Origin: a virus
Length of the DNA: 63,950 nucleotides
IMG/VR virus record: IMGVR_UViG_3300027899_000982
Span: 1-63,950 of that record
Direction: 5' to 3' (one strand)
Under the pieces are notes generated by a model. The model saw only the letters and a program-made list of their open reading frames with translations, was not told the DNA's origin and searched no databases. The stretch's first letter is position 1. Each line of letters opens with the position of its first letter. This document shows positions 24,259 through 32,712 of this stretch, in pieces. A program made the position numbers and the translations under genes.

Positions 24259-24276
24259 TTTGTTTCCTCCTTTTAA

Positions 24277-24408
24277 TTAAAAATAGTTTATAAATTTAAT
24301 TACCCCGACAACAGCCAACATAATAATTCCAAATCCAGCAATAATTGCTATCAGCATCAAAAGCGATCCACAGACATACTCCACCAAATCTTCAAATTTT
24401 TGATTCAT
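24277..24408 (-). CDS. 43-aa single-TM membrane protein
   Basis: ATG 24408 overlaps the stop of the methyltransferase gene as ATGA, so translation is coupled. The 43-aa product starts MNQKFEDLVEYVCG and has one long hydrophobic stretch, LLMLIAIIAGFGIIMLAVVG, followed by VIKFINYF. No family recognised. Confidence 0.5.
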   Translation of the reverse strand: MNQKFEDLVEYVCGSLLMLIAIIAGFGIIMLAVVGVIKFINYF

Positions 24409-24995
24409 ATTTTTATTTCCTGTTTGTCAAACCAAATTTGTATTCCACCATGATTCTTCATTTCTGGATTATAAACCCCACCCCACTCATCTGTGAACTC
24501 ATTAAATATCAGAGTGTTTTTCCATTGGCTGAAGTGTTTTCCTTCCTTTATAAATTCATGGACAAAACAGCCATTATTTCTTTGTATATCTGTGTTCTTA
24601 ATATCATGCAAAGCCATGATTCCATTCTCATTCAGCAATTCTTTGTAGATATAGAAATCTTTTTTTACTCCTTCTAATGAATGGTCTCCATCAATAAAAA
24701 TTAAGTCATAGAGTAAGTCCAATTTATTTACCATATCAGGATGAACACGGATAATATTTTCCTTTTCATAAGTTGCAGTATGCTTTATATCTACAGCAAC
24801 CACCTTATCAAAAAGACAAGAGAATATAAAGGTTAAACCTCCATCCGCTGCCCCTATTTCAAGGACATTTTTACAACCATGTTTAATGATGAACTCCAGA
24901 AAAGGTTTTAATTCTGAGAACCTTTGCTGGGGCTTGTGCTGGATAGAACTAATAAGGGCCACATTGATTTTGTTGGTTAAAGCTATCTCTCCCAT
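24405..24995 (-). CDS. class I SAM-dependent methyltransferase
   Basis: A 196-aa methyltransferase: motif I NVLEIGAADGGLTFIF, motif II VVAVDIKHTATY, then DLIFIDGDHSLEGVKKDF and GIMALHDIK. This matches the Methyltransf_24/cephalosporin hydroxylase-like group common in polysaccharide clusters. It is the seventh or eighth methyltransferase-type gene of the two glycan blocks. Confidence 0.75.
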   Translation of the reverse strand: MGEIALTNKINVALISSIQHKPQQRFSELKPFLEFIIKHGCKNVLEIGAADGGLTFIFSCLFDKVVAVDIKHTATYEKENIIRVHPDMVNKLDLLYDLIFIDGDHSLEGVKKDFYIYKELLNENGIMALHDIKNTDIQRNNGCFVHEFIKEGKHFSQWKNTLIFNEFTDEWGGVYNPEMKNHGGIQIWFDKQEIKI

Positions 24996-25372
24996 TTAAT
25001 ACTTTCCTCTGGCACATTAGCAGGATACCAGTTAAATGCCCATCCAGAACCAACCCTAAAATCCATCAGCCTACCTATCCTTTCATAATTCTTGACGCTA
25101 CTCTTTAAAATAATCCCATAATAATATTCTGTGGTATATTTACTAAGGCTAAAATCAATTACCTCTACAAGCAAATATTGATTTGTTTGCTTATAATGAG
25201 CATTAGTTAAAACTGCTTTTTCTCCAATTTTATATTTGGGGACTTTTATTGCTTTGTCTTTCCTGGTCTTTCTCCAAATATATTCGTCTTTAGCTTTCTG
25301 CCTAACTTCAGAAAACCTATCTGCATTATTATCTATACCTAAATGAGTGTCAGTAATTGGATTTTTTACCAT
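24983..25372 (-). CDS. protein of unknown function
   Basis: A 129-aa basic protein, beta-rich in the second half (GEKAVLTNAHYKQTNQYLLVEV, YYYGIILKSSVKNYERIG). It overlaps its neighbours on both sides (stop of the 25372 gene, start of the methyltransferase), so it is in the coupled operon. No motif or family recognised. Confidence 0.5.
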   Translation of the reverse strand: MVKNPITDTHLGIDNNADRFSEVRQKAKDEYIWRKTRKDKAIKVPKYKIGEKAVLTNAHYKQTNQYLLVEVIDFSLSKYTTEYYYGIILKSSVKNYERIGRLMDFRVGSGWAFNWYPANVPEESIKWER

Positions 25373-25716
25373 TAATATCTCTTCCCATTTCTTATTAGTG
25401 CACTGGATTCAAAAGCCATAACTGCGTCTAAATCACACAAAGAACCTAATCTATCTAAACAGCCACTACATCTGCCAAAATAATTTGGAGTAAAAGACCC
25501 ACAAGAAATACACTTTTTCCATCCAACCTTCTTCAAGTCTTTTTTCTTGTGGTTAGTAACCTGTCTGGCTTTGGTGTTTCTGAGGTCATTCCAATATTGT
25601 CTTTTGACTTTTATAGACTCATCACAGTTATGCCATTTCTGTTTTCCATGAATGACAAATTTTTTTCTACAATAAATACAACAGGCTGGGGCTATATGAG
25701 GTTTCCAAACGGCCAC
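25372..25716 (-). CDS. double zinc-ribbon protein
   Basis: A 114-aa protein with a first site CCIYCRKKF...HNC and a second CISCGSFTPNYFGRCSGC, separated by a basic linker (KKKDLKKVGWKK). Two ribbons around a basic helix suggest RNA or DNA binding. The function is unknown. It is coupled to both neighbours by one-base overlaps. Confidence 0.6.
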   Translation of the reverse strand: MAVWKPHIAPACCIYCRKKFVIHGKQKWHNCDESIKVKRQYWNDLRNTKARQVTNHKKKDLKKVGWKKCISCGSFTPNYFGRCSGCLDRLGSLCDLDAVMAFESSALIRNGKRY

Positions 25717-25886
25717 TATGATACTCCATCTATATTTGGTATAATTTTTTCTTCAACTATAACCAGCAATCTCTGCAATAGACTCACAATTTTTCTATCC
25801 TCAAATAAAATCTTTTTCAGTATATCTTTTTCTGACCATTCTCTCCTGTCAATTTCAGTGAGATATTCCTTTTGTTGTTCACTCAT
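25716..25886 (-). CDS. small acidic helical protein
   Basis: A 56-aa protein when started at ATG 25886, which overlaps the upstream stop as ATGA. It is mostly helical and charged (KEYLTEIDRREWSEKDILKK, then a Leu/Ile-rich LLQRLLVIVEEKII). Nothing further can be said. Confidence 0.5.
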   Translation of the reverse strand: MSEQQKEYLTEIDRREWSEKDILKKILFEDRKIVSLLQRLLVIVEEKIIPNIDGVS

Positions 25887-26590
25887 TTCATAATCCCCCT
25901 TAGCTTTGTCTCTGCTTCTTTCATACAATCCTGCCCAATATTATTACTTAGGATTTCATGGCTTCTATCAAATTCAAAGCCCATTCTGCCATAATTAGGA
26001 TCATTTGGATTTGATCCATCCCATTTATGCTCTATTGTTACGTCACCGATGAAATAAAAACGCCTTAGACGGTTTGCTAGATTATATAGGAAGTTATCAT
26101 TCGCATAAGTTAGACCAATAGGTGGGGTGAACCAGCCGACAGTCTCCACCCATTTCTTGCTGATAAATCCATGAGTGGCTAAGGAAGCACTAAAGTGTTT
26201 GTCTTCGCACCATATTAAACCAACTCCATCAGGAAACTGTTCAAACTTAGCAATCACAACTCGGTCCCAATCTTTTGTTTCATAGACAAGGTCATCTCCT
26301 CCCATTTGAAATATATCCCCATGAGAAACAGTAAGACAGTCATTCCAAAGACAACCCAAGTCGGGAAAGGTTTCTGGTCCAACAACAATGCGAGGGAAAA
26401 GCCTGATATCTGTCATTAGATAAACAGCTTCCCTAAATGATGGATCATTCAAATCATTGTCAGTATCATCCACCCTGAATATTACTTCAATATTGTTTTC
26501 ATCTGACTTGGTATTCTTGATACTATCTAACATCCTTAAGATGTTTTGTGGGCGTTTTCTTGCAGGAGTTAAAATTGATATTGTTTTCAC
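25883..26590 (-). CDS. family 2-like glycosyltransferase
   Basis: A 235-aa protein: ISILTPARKRPQNILRMLDS start, VIFRVDDTDND in the nucleotide-binding position, and DIFQMGGDDLVYETKDWD carrying the acidic DD of the DXD site. The Cys-containing GLIWCEDKH region and YANDNFLYNLA follow. It belongs to the group of predicted phage GT2 proteins that start with TPARxRP. It is directly downstream of the GT4-like gene. Confidence 0.7.
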   Translation of the reverse strand: MKTISILTPARKRPQNILRMLDSIKNTKSDENNIEVIFRVDDTDNDLNDPSFREAVYLMTDIRLFPRIVVGPETFPDLGCLWNDCLTVSHGDIFQMGGDDLVYETKDWDRVVIAKFEQFPDGVGLIWCEDKHFSASLATHGFISKKWVETVGWFTPPIGLTYANDNFLYNLANRLRRFYFIGDVTIEHKWDGSNPNDPNYGRMGFEFDRSHEILSNNIGQDCMKEAETKLRGIMK

Positions 26591-27595
26591 TCATCCCCCT
26601 TGTACTTGGTTTAAAATATCATAATAAACGGAGTATTGTTTCTTATTTTCTTGAACTGAAAACTTTTCATAGCAATAATCATAAGCCCTGTCTGCCATGA
26701 GTTGTCTTTTATCAGGATTTTCTACCATGTCTTTAATAGCATTATACCATGACTTTCTGGAATTGGACTTTAATAAAAGGCCATTGTGACCATTCACTAT
26801 AGAATTTTTATAACTTTCTGTACTGCTGGCTATAGTCACCGCCCTGATACTTGAATACTCAATAAATTTCAAATTAGATCGACAATCATTAAAAAGGTTC
26901 TGTCTATTTGGGACTATACCTATATCCATACCAAACTTTTGTAGGCTGGATATGAATAAATGAGGTTGTAAAAATGGATAGAAAGTTACCTTAGTGAATA
27001 ATTTAGGTGAATTTATACCAAACATAAATATATCTACTTTGTCTTTATAGGTTTCTTTGATGTCTAATAAAGCATCTTGAATGTCTACAGTAAAATCTGA
27101 CATATGGGTTTCACTGCCAGCCCAGCCTATTCTGATTTTACCATAATCAGGCTTAATATAAGACCTGTCAAACACCACTAGATTAGGCAACACGTAGACA
27201 TTTTTATTGAACTCTTTAATCATCTTAGCTAATCGTGGAGTGGAGACAGTTACTGCATGGGATATTTTTAGTATTTCTTCAAATCCCCTAATTCTCTCCC
27301 TGGTCCAGAATTTATACATTTCTCCTGTGTCCGGTGGGATAGACCAGATATTATCATCAATCTCTGAGACAATAACCTTGTTGAATTTAAGGAGCCTTTG
27401 AGTGGACTTATAAGCCGACTCATGGCATTGCCTTTGAATAATTATCATATCGGATTCTTGAAGATATTTCAATGGTAACTGTTCAGGCAAACTCCATTTA
27501 GCTTCTTCATATATCTCTTGGCAAAGTCCAGCAGGTTGTATAATCCTGTACCAGCTTGATCCACCAAAGTCTGCACAAACGAATAGAAGTTTCAT
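26591..27595 (-). CDS. GT4-like glycosyltransferase (GT-B fold)
   Basis: A 334-aa protein with the GT-B plan. The N-terminal Rossmann begins MKLLFVCADFGGSSWYRI; the C-terminal part has RIGWAGSETHMSDF, DIGIVPNRQNLFNDCRSNLKFIEYSSI, the donor-site pattern of GT4 in which a late Glu/Ser stretch contacts the sugar nucleotide, and NGHNGLLLKS. Family members are retaining enzymes. Coupled by ATGA to a tiny upstream ORF. Confidence 0.75.
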   Translation of the reverse strand: MKLLFVCADFGGSSWYRIIQPAGLCQEIYEEAKWSLPEQLPLKYLQESDMIIIQRQCHESAYKSTQRLLKFNKVIVSEIDDNIWSIPPDTGEMYKFWTRERIRGFEEILKISHAVTVSTPRLAKMIKEFNKNVYVLPNLVVFDRSYIKPDYGKIRIGWAGSETHMSDFTVDIQDALLDIKETYKDKVDIFMFGINSPKLFTKVTFYPFLQPHLFISSLQKFGMDIGIVPNRQNLFNDCRSNLKFIEYSSIRAVTIASSTESYKNSIVNGHNGLLLKSNSRKSWYNAIKDMVENPDKRQLMADRAYDYCYEKFSVQENKKQYSVYYDILNQVQGG

Positions 27596-27663
27596 ATTTC
27601 AAATATCAAAGTCCAATTGATAGTAACCAACATAATCTTACCAAACACAATCCAGTAAATCAT
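27592..27663 (-). CDS. 23-aa hydrophobic peptide upstream of GT4 gene
   Basis: ATG 27663 has AAGGAGGT six bases upstream. The 23-aa product (MIYWIVFGKIMLVTINWTLIFEI) is almost entirely hydrophobic, and its TGA overlaps the GT4 ATG. It may be a tiny membrane peptide, or a leader whose translation feeds ribosomes to the GT4 gene. Confidence 0.4.
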   Translation of the reverse strand: MIYWIVFGKIMLVTINWTLIFEI

Positions 27664-27684
27664 CCAGCCACCTCCTTAAACTTA

Positions 27685-28236
27685 TCATAGACCAAGTTTC
27701 TTTTTAGCCCAATTCTGTTTTAATGCTTCTGATAATTTTTTACGTGTTTCATTAGAAACATTTTGTCTTTTTCTTCCTTTAGCTTTATCAGATATTTTTC
27801 TTTTAGTTTCTTCGCTTAGAACACGACCTGTTATCTTTTCTATAAATTCTTTTGAATGTTTCCTTCCATAAAAAGGGTTTAACTCCCCAAATCGTTTACT
27901 ATCATACATAGGATTTTTCTTACCATCTATTCTACCTTTAGATTTCAAACCTATAACTTTCTTAGTTTGTTCAGTATGATTTTTTCCATAAAATGGATTT
28001 AGTTCTTGAATCTTTTTACTACCATGCAAAGACATGTGTTTTTCTTTAGTTAATAATTCTAAATTACTAATATGGTCATTCATAGGATTTTCATCTTTAT
28101 GATGGACATGATATCCTTTTCTCTTTAGATTATTAGGATTATAATGATTCCATATAAAGTGTGCTAAAGGTTCTCCATTTAAATAAATTCTTTCAGAATC
28201 ATACATTTTCCGTATTTCAAGGCTTTGAATTATCAT
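27685..28236 (-). CDS. HNH homing endonuclease with NUMOD3 repeats
   Basis: A 183-aa endonuclease: ERIYLNGEPLAHFIWNHYNP shared lead, HNH core YHVHHKDENPMNDHISNLEL, then five NUMOD3-type units (GKNHTEQTKKVIGLKSKG, GRKHSKEFIEK, SEETKRKISDKAKG). Its ATG overlaps the stop of the two-domain glycosyltransferase gene as ATGA. Confidence 0.9.
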   Translation of the reverse strand: MIIQSLEIRKMYDSERIYLNGEPLAHFIWNHYNPNNLKRKGYHVHHKDENPMNDHISNLELLTKEKHMSLHGSKKIQELNPFYGKNHTEQTKKVIGLKSKGRIDGKKNPMYDSKRFGELNPFYGRKHSKEFIEKITGRVLSEETKRKISDKAKGRKRQNVSNETRKKLSEALKQNWAKKKLGL

Positions 28237-29807
28237 CTATTAATTACCTCCTTGAATTTAGAATAAGCCATATCAACTGTTATTTTACGACAGCAGATGT
28301 ATTGTCTCGGACAGACAACAGTGGTCCCCGCAACCGGACCTATATGACGACATCCTTGACACACAACAGGACTGATAATAGGAAACAAAGATTTTCCTAT
28401 TAAATTCACATCTGCCACATATTCTGGTTTTGTACAAGTATATAATGTTATACAATCTTTTTTTAATGACTGGCAAATATGACTTAAAAGCCCTTCATGA
28501 GAAAAATAAAGTTTACAAGCTTTTAGCAAATAAACTGTCTGCTCAATGGAAAGGGAACTTGTGAAGTTAAGATCAAATTCAAATGGCATAGGACCAGGAC
28601 TTAGCCCTACCAAAGCTACCTTATAGCCCTCTTTTCTTATCCTTTTAATGAATTCAAATAAATATTCATCTGGCCACTTTTTCATAAACCAAGTTTCACC
28701 AATATCCACACAGACATACTCAGAGAAATCTTTAGGTAGGAATTCATTCAGCTTGGGCATATTCTCTTGGAGCATTCGGAAATGACCTGTTACTCCATCA
28801 ACAGTAAAATCTTCTGTTATAGGGATTTGCAATTGTTCCCTAACAGCCCTTTCATAAGCCTTGACTATATGAATATCTTTAAAATCCCTCTCATAAGAGT
28901 AGTCAAGGTCAATGAAATAATCAGCATAAATAGGCACGTGCATCTTGGTCATAGCATCTACATAATCAGAAACTAAGATAGGTTCAAACATTTTAGACAT
29001 AAAGATTATGCAGTCATCAGGATATAGATCACGTAACTTTTTTAGGATAGGGGTAGCCAGGAAAACATCTCCAAAACTGCCTTCTCTTTTAACCACAATC
29101 ACCTTTCCAAATTTCTTGGCTATGACATAGGAATACCATCGTTTCTCAAATATCCTTTTATTCAAAACCTGATAGCCATAAATATCAGTCTCCAACATAA
29201 TTCTGTTAGTGGTTTTGGCCCTATGATGAATCCAATCTATCTTGATTTGCTTTAGCCTATACTCATCTTTCTTTAGTCTTAAAGACAAATCTCCATCTTC
29301 ATAATAACCATACTGATAGACAGAATCAAAAGGACCATAGCGTTTAGCTAATTCAGTCCTCATCATGAATAGAGAACCTTCTACATAATCTGGATTATCT
29401 GTCTCTGTATTGCCATAGCCTAAAGATTCTCCATTCCACATATTACAGACGTTAGTTAATGGCCCTACCTGCCCCACGTTAGGGTCTTTGAGAATAGCCA
29501 TAAAGGATTCGGCCCAAGGCCCATGAAACTCTATATCGTCATTACAGACCACAAAATAAGTGCCTGTAGCAATCTCTATAGACTGGTTATGGGCAGCCCC
29601 ATACCCTTTGTTCTCAGCATTGATAATAAATTTACAATCAGGGAAATGATTGATTGCAACATCTTGATAAGAGCTATCTGCTGAAGCATTATCCACCACA
29701 ATAAGTTCAACAGATAGCTCCTTCGTGGTCTCTCTCAAGGTATCACAAAATCTATTGAAGAGAGTTAAATCAGGGTCCATAACTGCTACGGATACAGTTA
29801 AAATCAT
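28233..29807 (-). CDS. GT2-GT9 fusion glycosyltransferase
   Basis: A 524-aa protein with two catalytic domains. Residues 1-240 are GT2 of the rhamnosyltransferase kind (ELIVVDNASADSSY, NKGYGAAHNQSIE, VCNDDIEF as acidic motif, YGYYEDGDLSLRL). Residues 250-520 are GT9/heptosyltransferase-like: GKVIVVKREGSFGDVFLATPIL is the GT9 start and LYFSHEGLLSHICQSLKK the late donor-site region. Late Cys residues (CQGCRHIG, CPRQYICC) may bind metal. One polypeptide could add two sugars in sequence (inference). Confidence 0.8.
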   Translation of the reverse strand: MILTVSVAVMDPDLTLFNRFCDTLRETTKELSVELIVVDNASADSSYQDVAINHFPDCKFIINAENKGYGAAHNQSIEIATGTYFVVCNDDIEFHGPWAESFMAILKDPNVGQVGPLTNVCNMWNGESLGYGNTETDNPDYVEGSLFMMRTELAKRYGPFDSVYQYGYYEDGDLSLRLKKDEYRLKQIKIDWIHHRAKTTNRIMLETDIYGYQVLNKRIFEKRWYSYVIAKKFGKVIVVKREGSFGDVFLATPILKKLRDLYPDDCIIFMSKMFEPILVSDYVDAMTKMHVPIYADYFIDLDYSYERDFKDIHIVKAYERAVREQLQIPITEDFTVDGVTGHFRMLQENMPKLNEFLPKDFSEYVCVDIGETWFMKKWPDEYLFEFIKRIRKEGYKVALVGLSPGPMPFEFDLNFTSSLSIEQTVYLLKACKLYFSHEGLLSHICQSLKKDCITLYTCTKPEYVADVNLIGKSLFPIISPVVCQGCRHIGPVAGTTVVCPRQYICCRKITVDMAYSKFKEVINR

Positions 29808-30581
29808 TTAGTTCCTCACATGACTCAGCATGATATTCCTTGGGCTGATACACTTTTCATCCTTGGATAGTTTAGCATCTATGTCTTGTGCTAAATCATA
29901 GCACCAGACCCAATCCTTTCCCATCTTACTGAACAGTTCCTGCGGATATTTTCTATGCAGTTTCCCATAACAGCATGGCAACATAAACAGGGCTTTAGCT
30001 TGGCTATATTCATAAATCTCGATGACCCTTCTGGATAATTCTCCACAGGGGTGACTGGAAACAATTATGGTGTTTTTGTTAATATACTTATTTAAAATAG
30101 AACCAGATTCAGGATAGGCAGGTTTTGTTCCTTTTACATAAAAGGAAAAATTTATATCAAATAAATCTTCATATTTGTATAGGAACCTTTGAACTTTATC
30201 CCATTGCCTATCTCTTGGCTTTTTATCAATAGCCACAGCATAGTCTACAGGCAGCAAATGGACAGCTAAGACACTGGTTAGGGCATTCCCGGCACACAAG
30301 TCTAGGACATTGTATTTTCCTCTATGGGATAATGCTAAATTCTTGACCCTTTTGATAAGGGCCATGCTTTCAGTGATTTCTTTTCTGGCATTCTTGCCTA
30401 TTGGGTTACAGACATTCAGCACATCACCACAGCATTTCATGGAAAGAAATTCATCTACATAGGTTTGTGGGGACCAATCAGTTAACTCTTTTAACTGCAT
30501 CCACTTTGACTTTTTCTTTCTTTTTTTGGATAGCTTTTGTTCTGATAATCCTTTCATTTCCCAAGCACTATCTAAATTCAT
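29808..30581 (-). CDS. methyltransferase-like protein (TRM13/PF13679-like)
   Basis: A 257-aa protein starting at ATG 30581 (AAGGAGGGCGAA upstream); the open frame is longer but runs into the upstream lipoprotein gene. VLDLCAGNALTSVLAVHLL is SAM motif I and YAVAIDKKPR motif II. VSSHPCGELSRRVIEIYEYS and FMLPCCYGKLHR are typical of the TRM13-like methyltransferase domain, where Cys/His residues are conserved. A basic N-terminal stretch (KKRKKKSKW) suggests nucleic acid contact. Confidence 0.65.
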   Translation of the reverse strand: MNLDSAWEMKGLSEQKLSKKRKKKSKWMQLKELTDWSPQTYVDEFLSMKCCGDVLNVCNPIGKNARKEITESMALIKRVKNLALSHRGKYNVLDLCAGNALTSVLAVHLLPVDYAVAIDKKPRDRQWDKVQRFLYKYEDLFDINFSFYVKGTKPAYPESGSILNKYINKNTIIVSSHPCGELSRRVIEIYEYSQAKALFMLPCCYGKLHRKYPQELFSKMGKDWVWCYDLAQDIDAKLSKDEKCISPRNIMLSHVRN

Positions 30582-30591
30582 TTCGCCCTCC

Positions 30592-31056
30592 TTACCTTGA
30601 TAGTCCATCAATAAATTGGGTTTTAATTTCCTGCTCCATAGCCTGTCCCATAGCATATATCTGTACATTGATTTCAATTATGTTAGACTGCTGGCCCCTG
30701 GCATCCCTGAGAAAAAATTTTGTGACATGAATACCAGGACTAGCATTGCTTTTTGATGTAATATAAAATCTTGTTGATCCGGCTACTCCCTTTATTCCAA
30801 TCTGACTTGCTGGATAAGAAAAATCCCATCTGGAAGGTCCAAAATATTCTTCGACATGTAAGGTTGTTATATCCCCATCAGTATCATTCCAAGACACTGT
30901 CCCCCAAACCGTTGTGCCCCTTTTCACTACTGTAGTATCCAATGACAACTGAATATAAGGTACTCCTGTTGAATTTCCACTTCCTGAATTACTTCCTCCA
31001 CCGGAGCAACCCACCAAAAATATCCCAACTACCAACAACAGAACTAATCTTTTCAT
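30592..31056 (-). CDS. lipoprotein of unknown function
   Basis: A 154-aa lipoprotein starting at ATG 31056 (GGAGGGCAAA upstream). Signal KRLVLLLVVGIFLVGC ends in a lipobox, followed by a Gly/Ser/Asn linker and one Ig-like beta domain (IQLSLDTTVVKRGTTVWGTV, FFLRDARGQQSN). Lipoproteins in phages may alter host surface properties, for instance superinfection exclusion; no direct evidence here. Confidence 0.65.
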   Translation of the reverse strand: MKRLVLLLVVGIFLVGCSGGGSNSGSGNSTGVPYIQLSLDTTVVKRGTTVWGTVSWNDTDGDITTLHVEEYFGPSRWDFSYPASQIGIKGVAGSTRFYITSKSNASPGIHVTKFFLRDARGQQSNIIEINVQIYAMGQAMEQEIKTQFIDGLSR

Positions 31057-31073
31057 TTTGCCCTCCCATCCTT

Positions 31074-31376
31074 TCATTTAGCTAATTTTACCCCTGATGG
31101 GGCTGGTAAAGTATGATCATAAAGCATCAAGTCATACACTACGTTGTTTCGTTTTCCTTTTTCGTCCAAAACACCTATCATAATTCTGTTCATTTTGATA
31201 GCAGCATCAAGCTTATGTTCAAAAAAAAGCTTTGACCCATAGATTCCTACAGCTATACCAAGCAGCCAAAAAACAAATAAGGGAAATACAATCCAAGAAT
31301 ACTTTGAGAAAACATTCTCCTTTTTTACCAAGTTGGAAATTGATTTCATTTCTAAACTTTGCGGGTATCCTTCCAT
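31074..31376 (-). CDS. single-TM membrane protein
   Basis: A 100-aa protein with one strong membrane segment, WIVFPLFVFWLLGIAVGIYG, at about residues 28-47, a charged N-terminus and a soluble C-terminal part of about 50 residues. It overlaps the lipoprotein frame start region by a few bases and may be co-translated. No family recognised. Confidence 0.55.
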   Translation of the reverse strand: MEGYPQSLEMKSISNLVKKENVFSKYSWIVFPLFVFWLLGIAVGIYGSKLFFEHKLDAAIKMNRIMIGVLDEKGKRNNVVYDLMLYDHTLPAPSGVKLAK

Positions 31377-31388
31377 TTTCCTCTCCTT

Positions 31389-31673
31389 TCAATTAATCAC
31401 CACAACAATTCTTTTTTCTTCCGGTATCAGGTTTATTATTTCATCCATAGTTGGAGCGTCCTTATCCCCAATCAACTCTCTTCGCAATGATTCAGGATAA
31501 GCAAATTCGTGAGTCCACACAGATCGCCCTAGTGACTTCTCAACAGCCTCGTGGAAAATAGCAAATGGCATACAAAGTCGTTCTTCAAATAGTTGAAACT
31601 TAGCCCTGGATAAAAAATCCATCTTCTCCCAAAACTTGGATTCATAAAGAATACCAGCCTCCTCCTTTGTCAT
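31389..31673 (-). CDS. conserved phage-type protein (DUF7736-like)
   Basis: A 94-aa protein with RLCMPFAIFHEAVEKSLGRSVWTHEFA in the middle; the pattern MPFxxFHEAVExxLGRxVWTHEF recurs in many phage proteins, which I recall as DUF7736. Function unknown. The SD GGAGAGG precedes ATG 31673. Confidence 0.55.
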   Translation of the reverse strand: MTKEEAGILYESKFWEKMDFLSRAKFQLFEERLCMPFAIFHEAVEKSLGRSVWTHEFAYPESLRRELIGDKDAPTMDEIINLIPEEKRIVVVIN

Positions 31674-31718
31674 ATTCCTCTCCTTTCATTTAGGCTGAAC
31701 TCAGCCTTTGTTTTAGCT

Positions 31719-31916
31719 TCAAGCAATACATTCTGTTAATTCAGCAGCTTTCTTTTCCTTAATTTTAACTGTCTTTACTTCTCCCCATACATAGTCTCTC
31801 TCTATATTCTCCAACACCACCATTCCCCTTGTGATATCAGACAAGGTATATTTGTTTTCCTGCATAAAAATTGATATCTTTTTTGATATTTCCACAGCGT
31901 CTTTTTTTCTTCCCAA
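31719..31916 (-). CDS. small protein of unknown function
   Basis: A 65-aa basic protein, alpha/beta (VEISKKISIFMQENKYTLS, then VKTVKIKEKKAAEL). It follows the transglycosylase gene by two bases. No family recognised. Confidence 0.5.
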   Translation of the reverse strand: MGRKKDAVEISKKISIFMQENKYTLSDITRGMVVLENIERDYVWGEVKTVKIKEKKAAELTECIA

Positions 31917-31917
31917 T

Positions 31918-32436
31918 TTAAACCACCCCTTCTGCCCTCCTGATTAGATTGTTATATACCTTGACTACATATTGGGCCTGTCTCTTTGCTTCTGGATTTC
32001 TACCTCCTTTATAAAGTGATAAAGCCTCTATCATATTACCATTTGTAATGTATAACTTATCTTTCAATATCATTATGCCATGCAATATATCCACTTCTGG
32101 ATATACCTTGCTGGCATAGGGGGTTTGGGCTATTCCGACATATCCTTTCTTTGACACAGCCTCATATCTGAAATTTGACTCAGTGAACAAAAGACTGGAT
32201 ATAAGCAATCTACTAATTCCTGTTTTTTCAGAAGCAATCTCGATTCCGTTTGAGACTGCGGTGATTTTGTTTTTCGGGCAACCCAAAAAGGCAAGGCTGC
32301 TTCTAATTGAATTATTTCCATCAGTAGAGATTGGGCTTTTTGTAACTGGATGAATAAGCTGGGATAATCCATAAAAATTATAGAATCCTGCCAGTATAAT
32401 CATTGTTACGAATAAGGTCTTTATTAGCTTTTTCAT
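31918..32436 (-). CDS. membrane-anchored lytic transglycosylase
   Basis: A 172-aa protein starting at ATG 32436 (GAGGAGAACCGAA upstream). One N-terminal signal or anchor segment (LIKTLFVTMIILAGFYNFYG) is followed by an SLT-type domain: ISSLLFTESNFRYEAVSKKGYVGIAQT, with the Glu of TESNF as the catalytic acid, and a late EALSLYKGG that fits the NxGxG/YNxG region. It cuts glycan strands of peptidoglycan from the periplasm, either for DNA entry or for lysis. Confidence 0.75.
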   Translation of the reverse strand: MKKLIKTLFVTMIILAGFYNFYGLSQLIHPVTKSPISTDGNNSIRSSLAFLGCPKNKITAVSNGIEIASEKTGISRLLISSLLFTESNFRYEAVSKKGYVGIAQTPYASKVYPEVDILHGIMILKDKLYITNGNMIEALSLYKGGRNPEAKRQAQYVVKVYNNLIRRAEGVV

Positions 32437-32470
32437 TTCGGTTCTCCTCGTCATCACCCTTGGTTTTATA

Positions 32471-32515
32471 CTTCATACCTTTACGGGTTTCTGACATTTT
32501 TATCCTTGTTTCCAT
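32471..32515 (-). pseudogene. remnant of a NUMOD3 tail
   Basis: Directly downstream of the short HNH gene but in a different frame, the sequence reads METRIKMSETRKGMK, a recognisable NUMOD3 unit. It suggests that the HNH gene at 32521 once continued and lost its tail through a frameshift. Confidence 0.5.
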
Positions 32516-32520
32516 ATTAG

Positions 32521-32712
32521 TTATTCTTTTCCTCCTTGATTTGGATTTTTTTCACCAGTAAAGTGTATTTTATTATGTTCTGCTTTAGTAACTAATTTCA
32601 AATTTGAAATATGATTATTTTTTCTGTCTCCATCTTGATGGTGAATTAAATATCCAGGTTTCCAAGGATTGTTTGGATTGTTCTCATTCCATATTTGACG
32701 ATATGAAATCAT
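32521..32712 (-). CDS. short HNH endonuclease, probably truncated
   Basis: A 63-aa protein with only the HNH core: IWNENNPNNPWKPGYLIHHQDGDRKNNHISN followed by EHNKIHFTGEK. The four relatives in this window are 162-183 aa and carry NUMOD3 repeats, which here appear as a remnant in a shifted frame just downstream. Its start overlaps the upstream small zinc-ribbon gene by 29 bases. Activity is doubtful. Confidence 0.7.
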   Translation of the reverse strand: MISYRQIWNENNPNNPWKPGYLIHHQDGDRKNNHISNLKLVTKAEHNKIHFTGEKNPNQGGKE

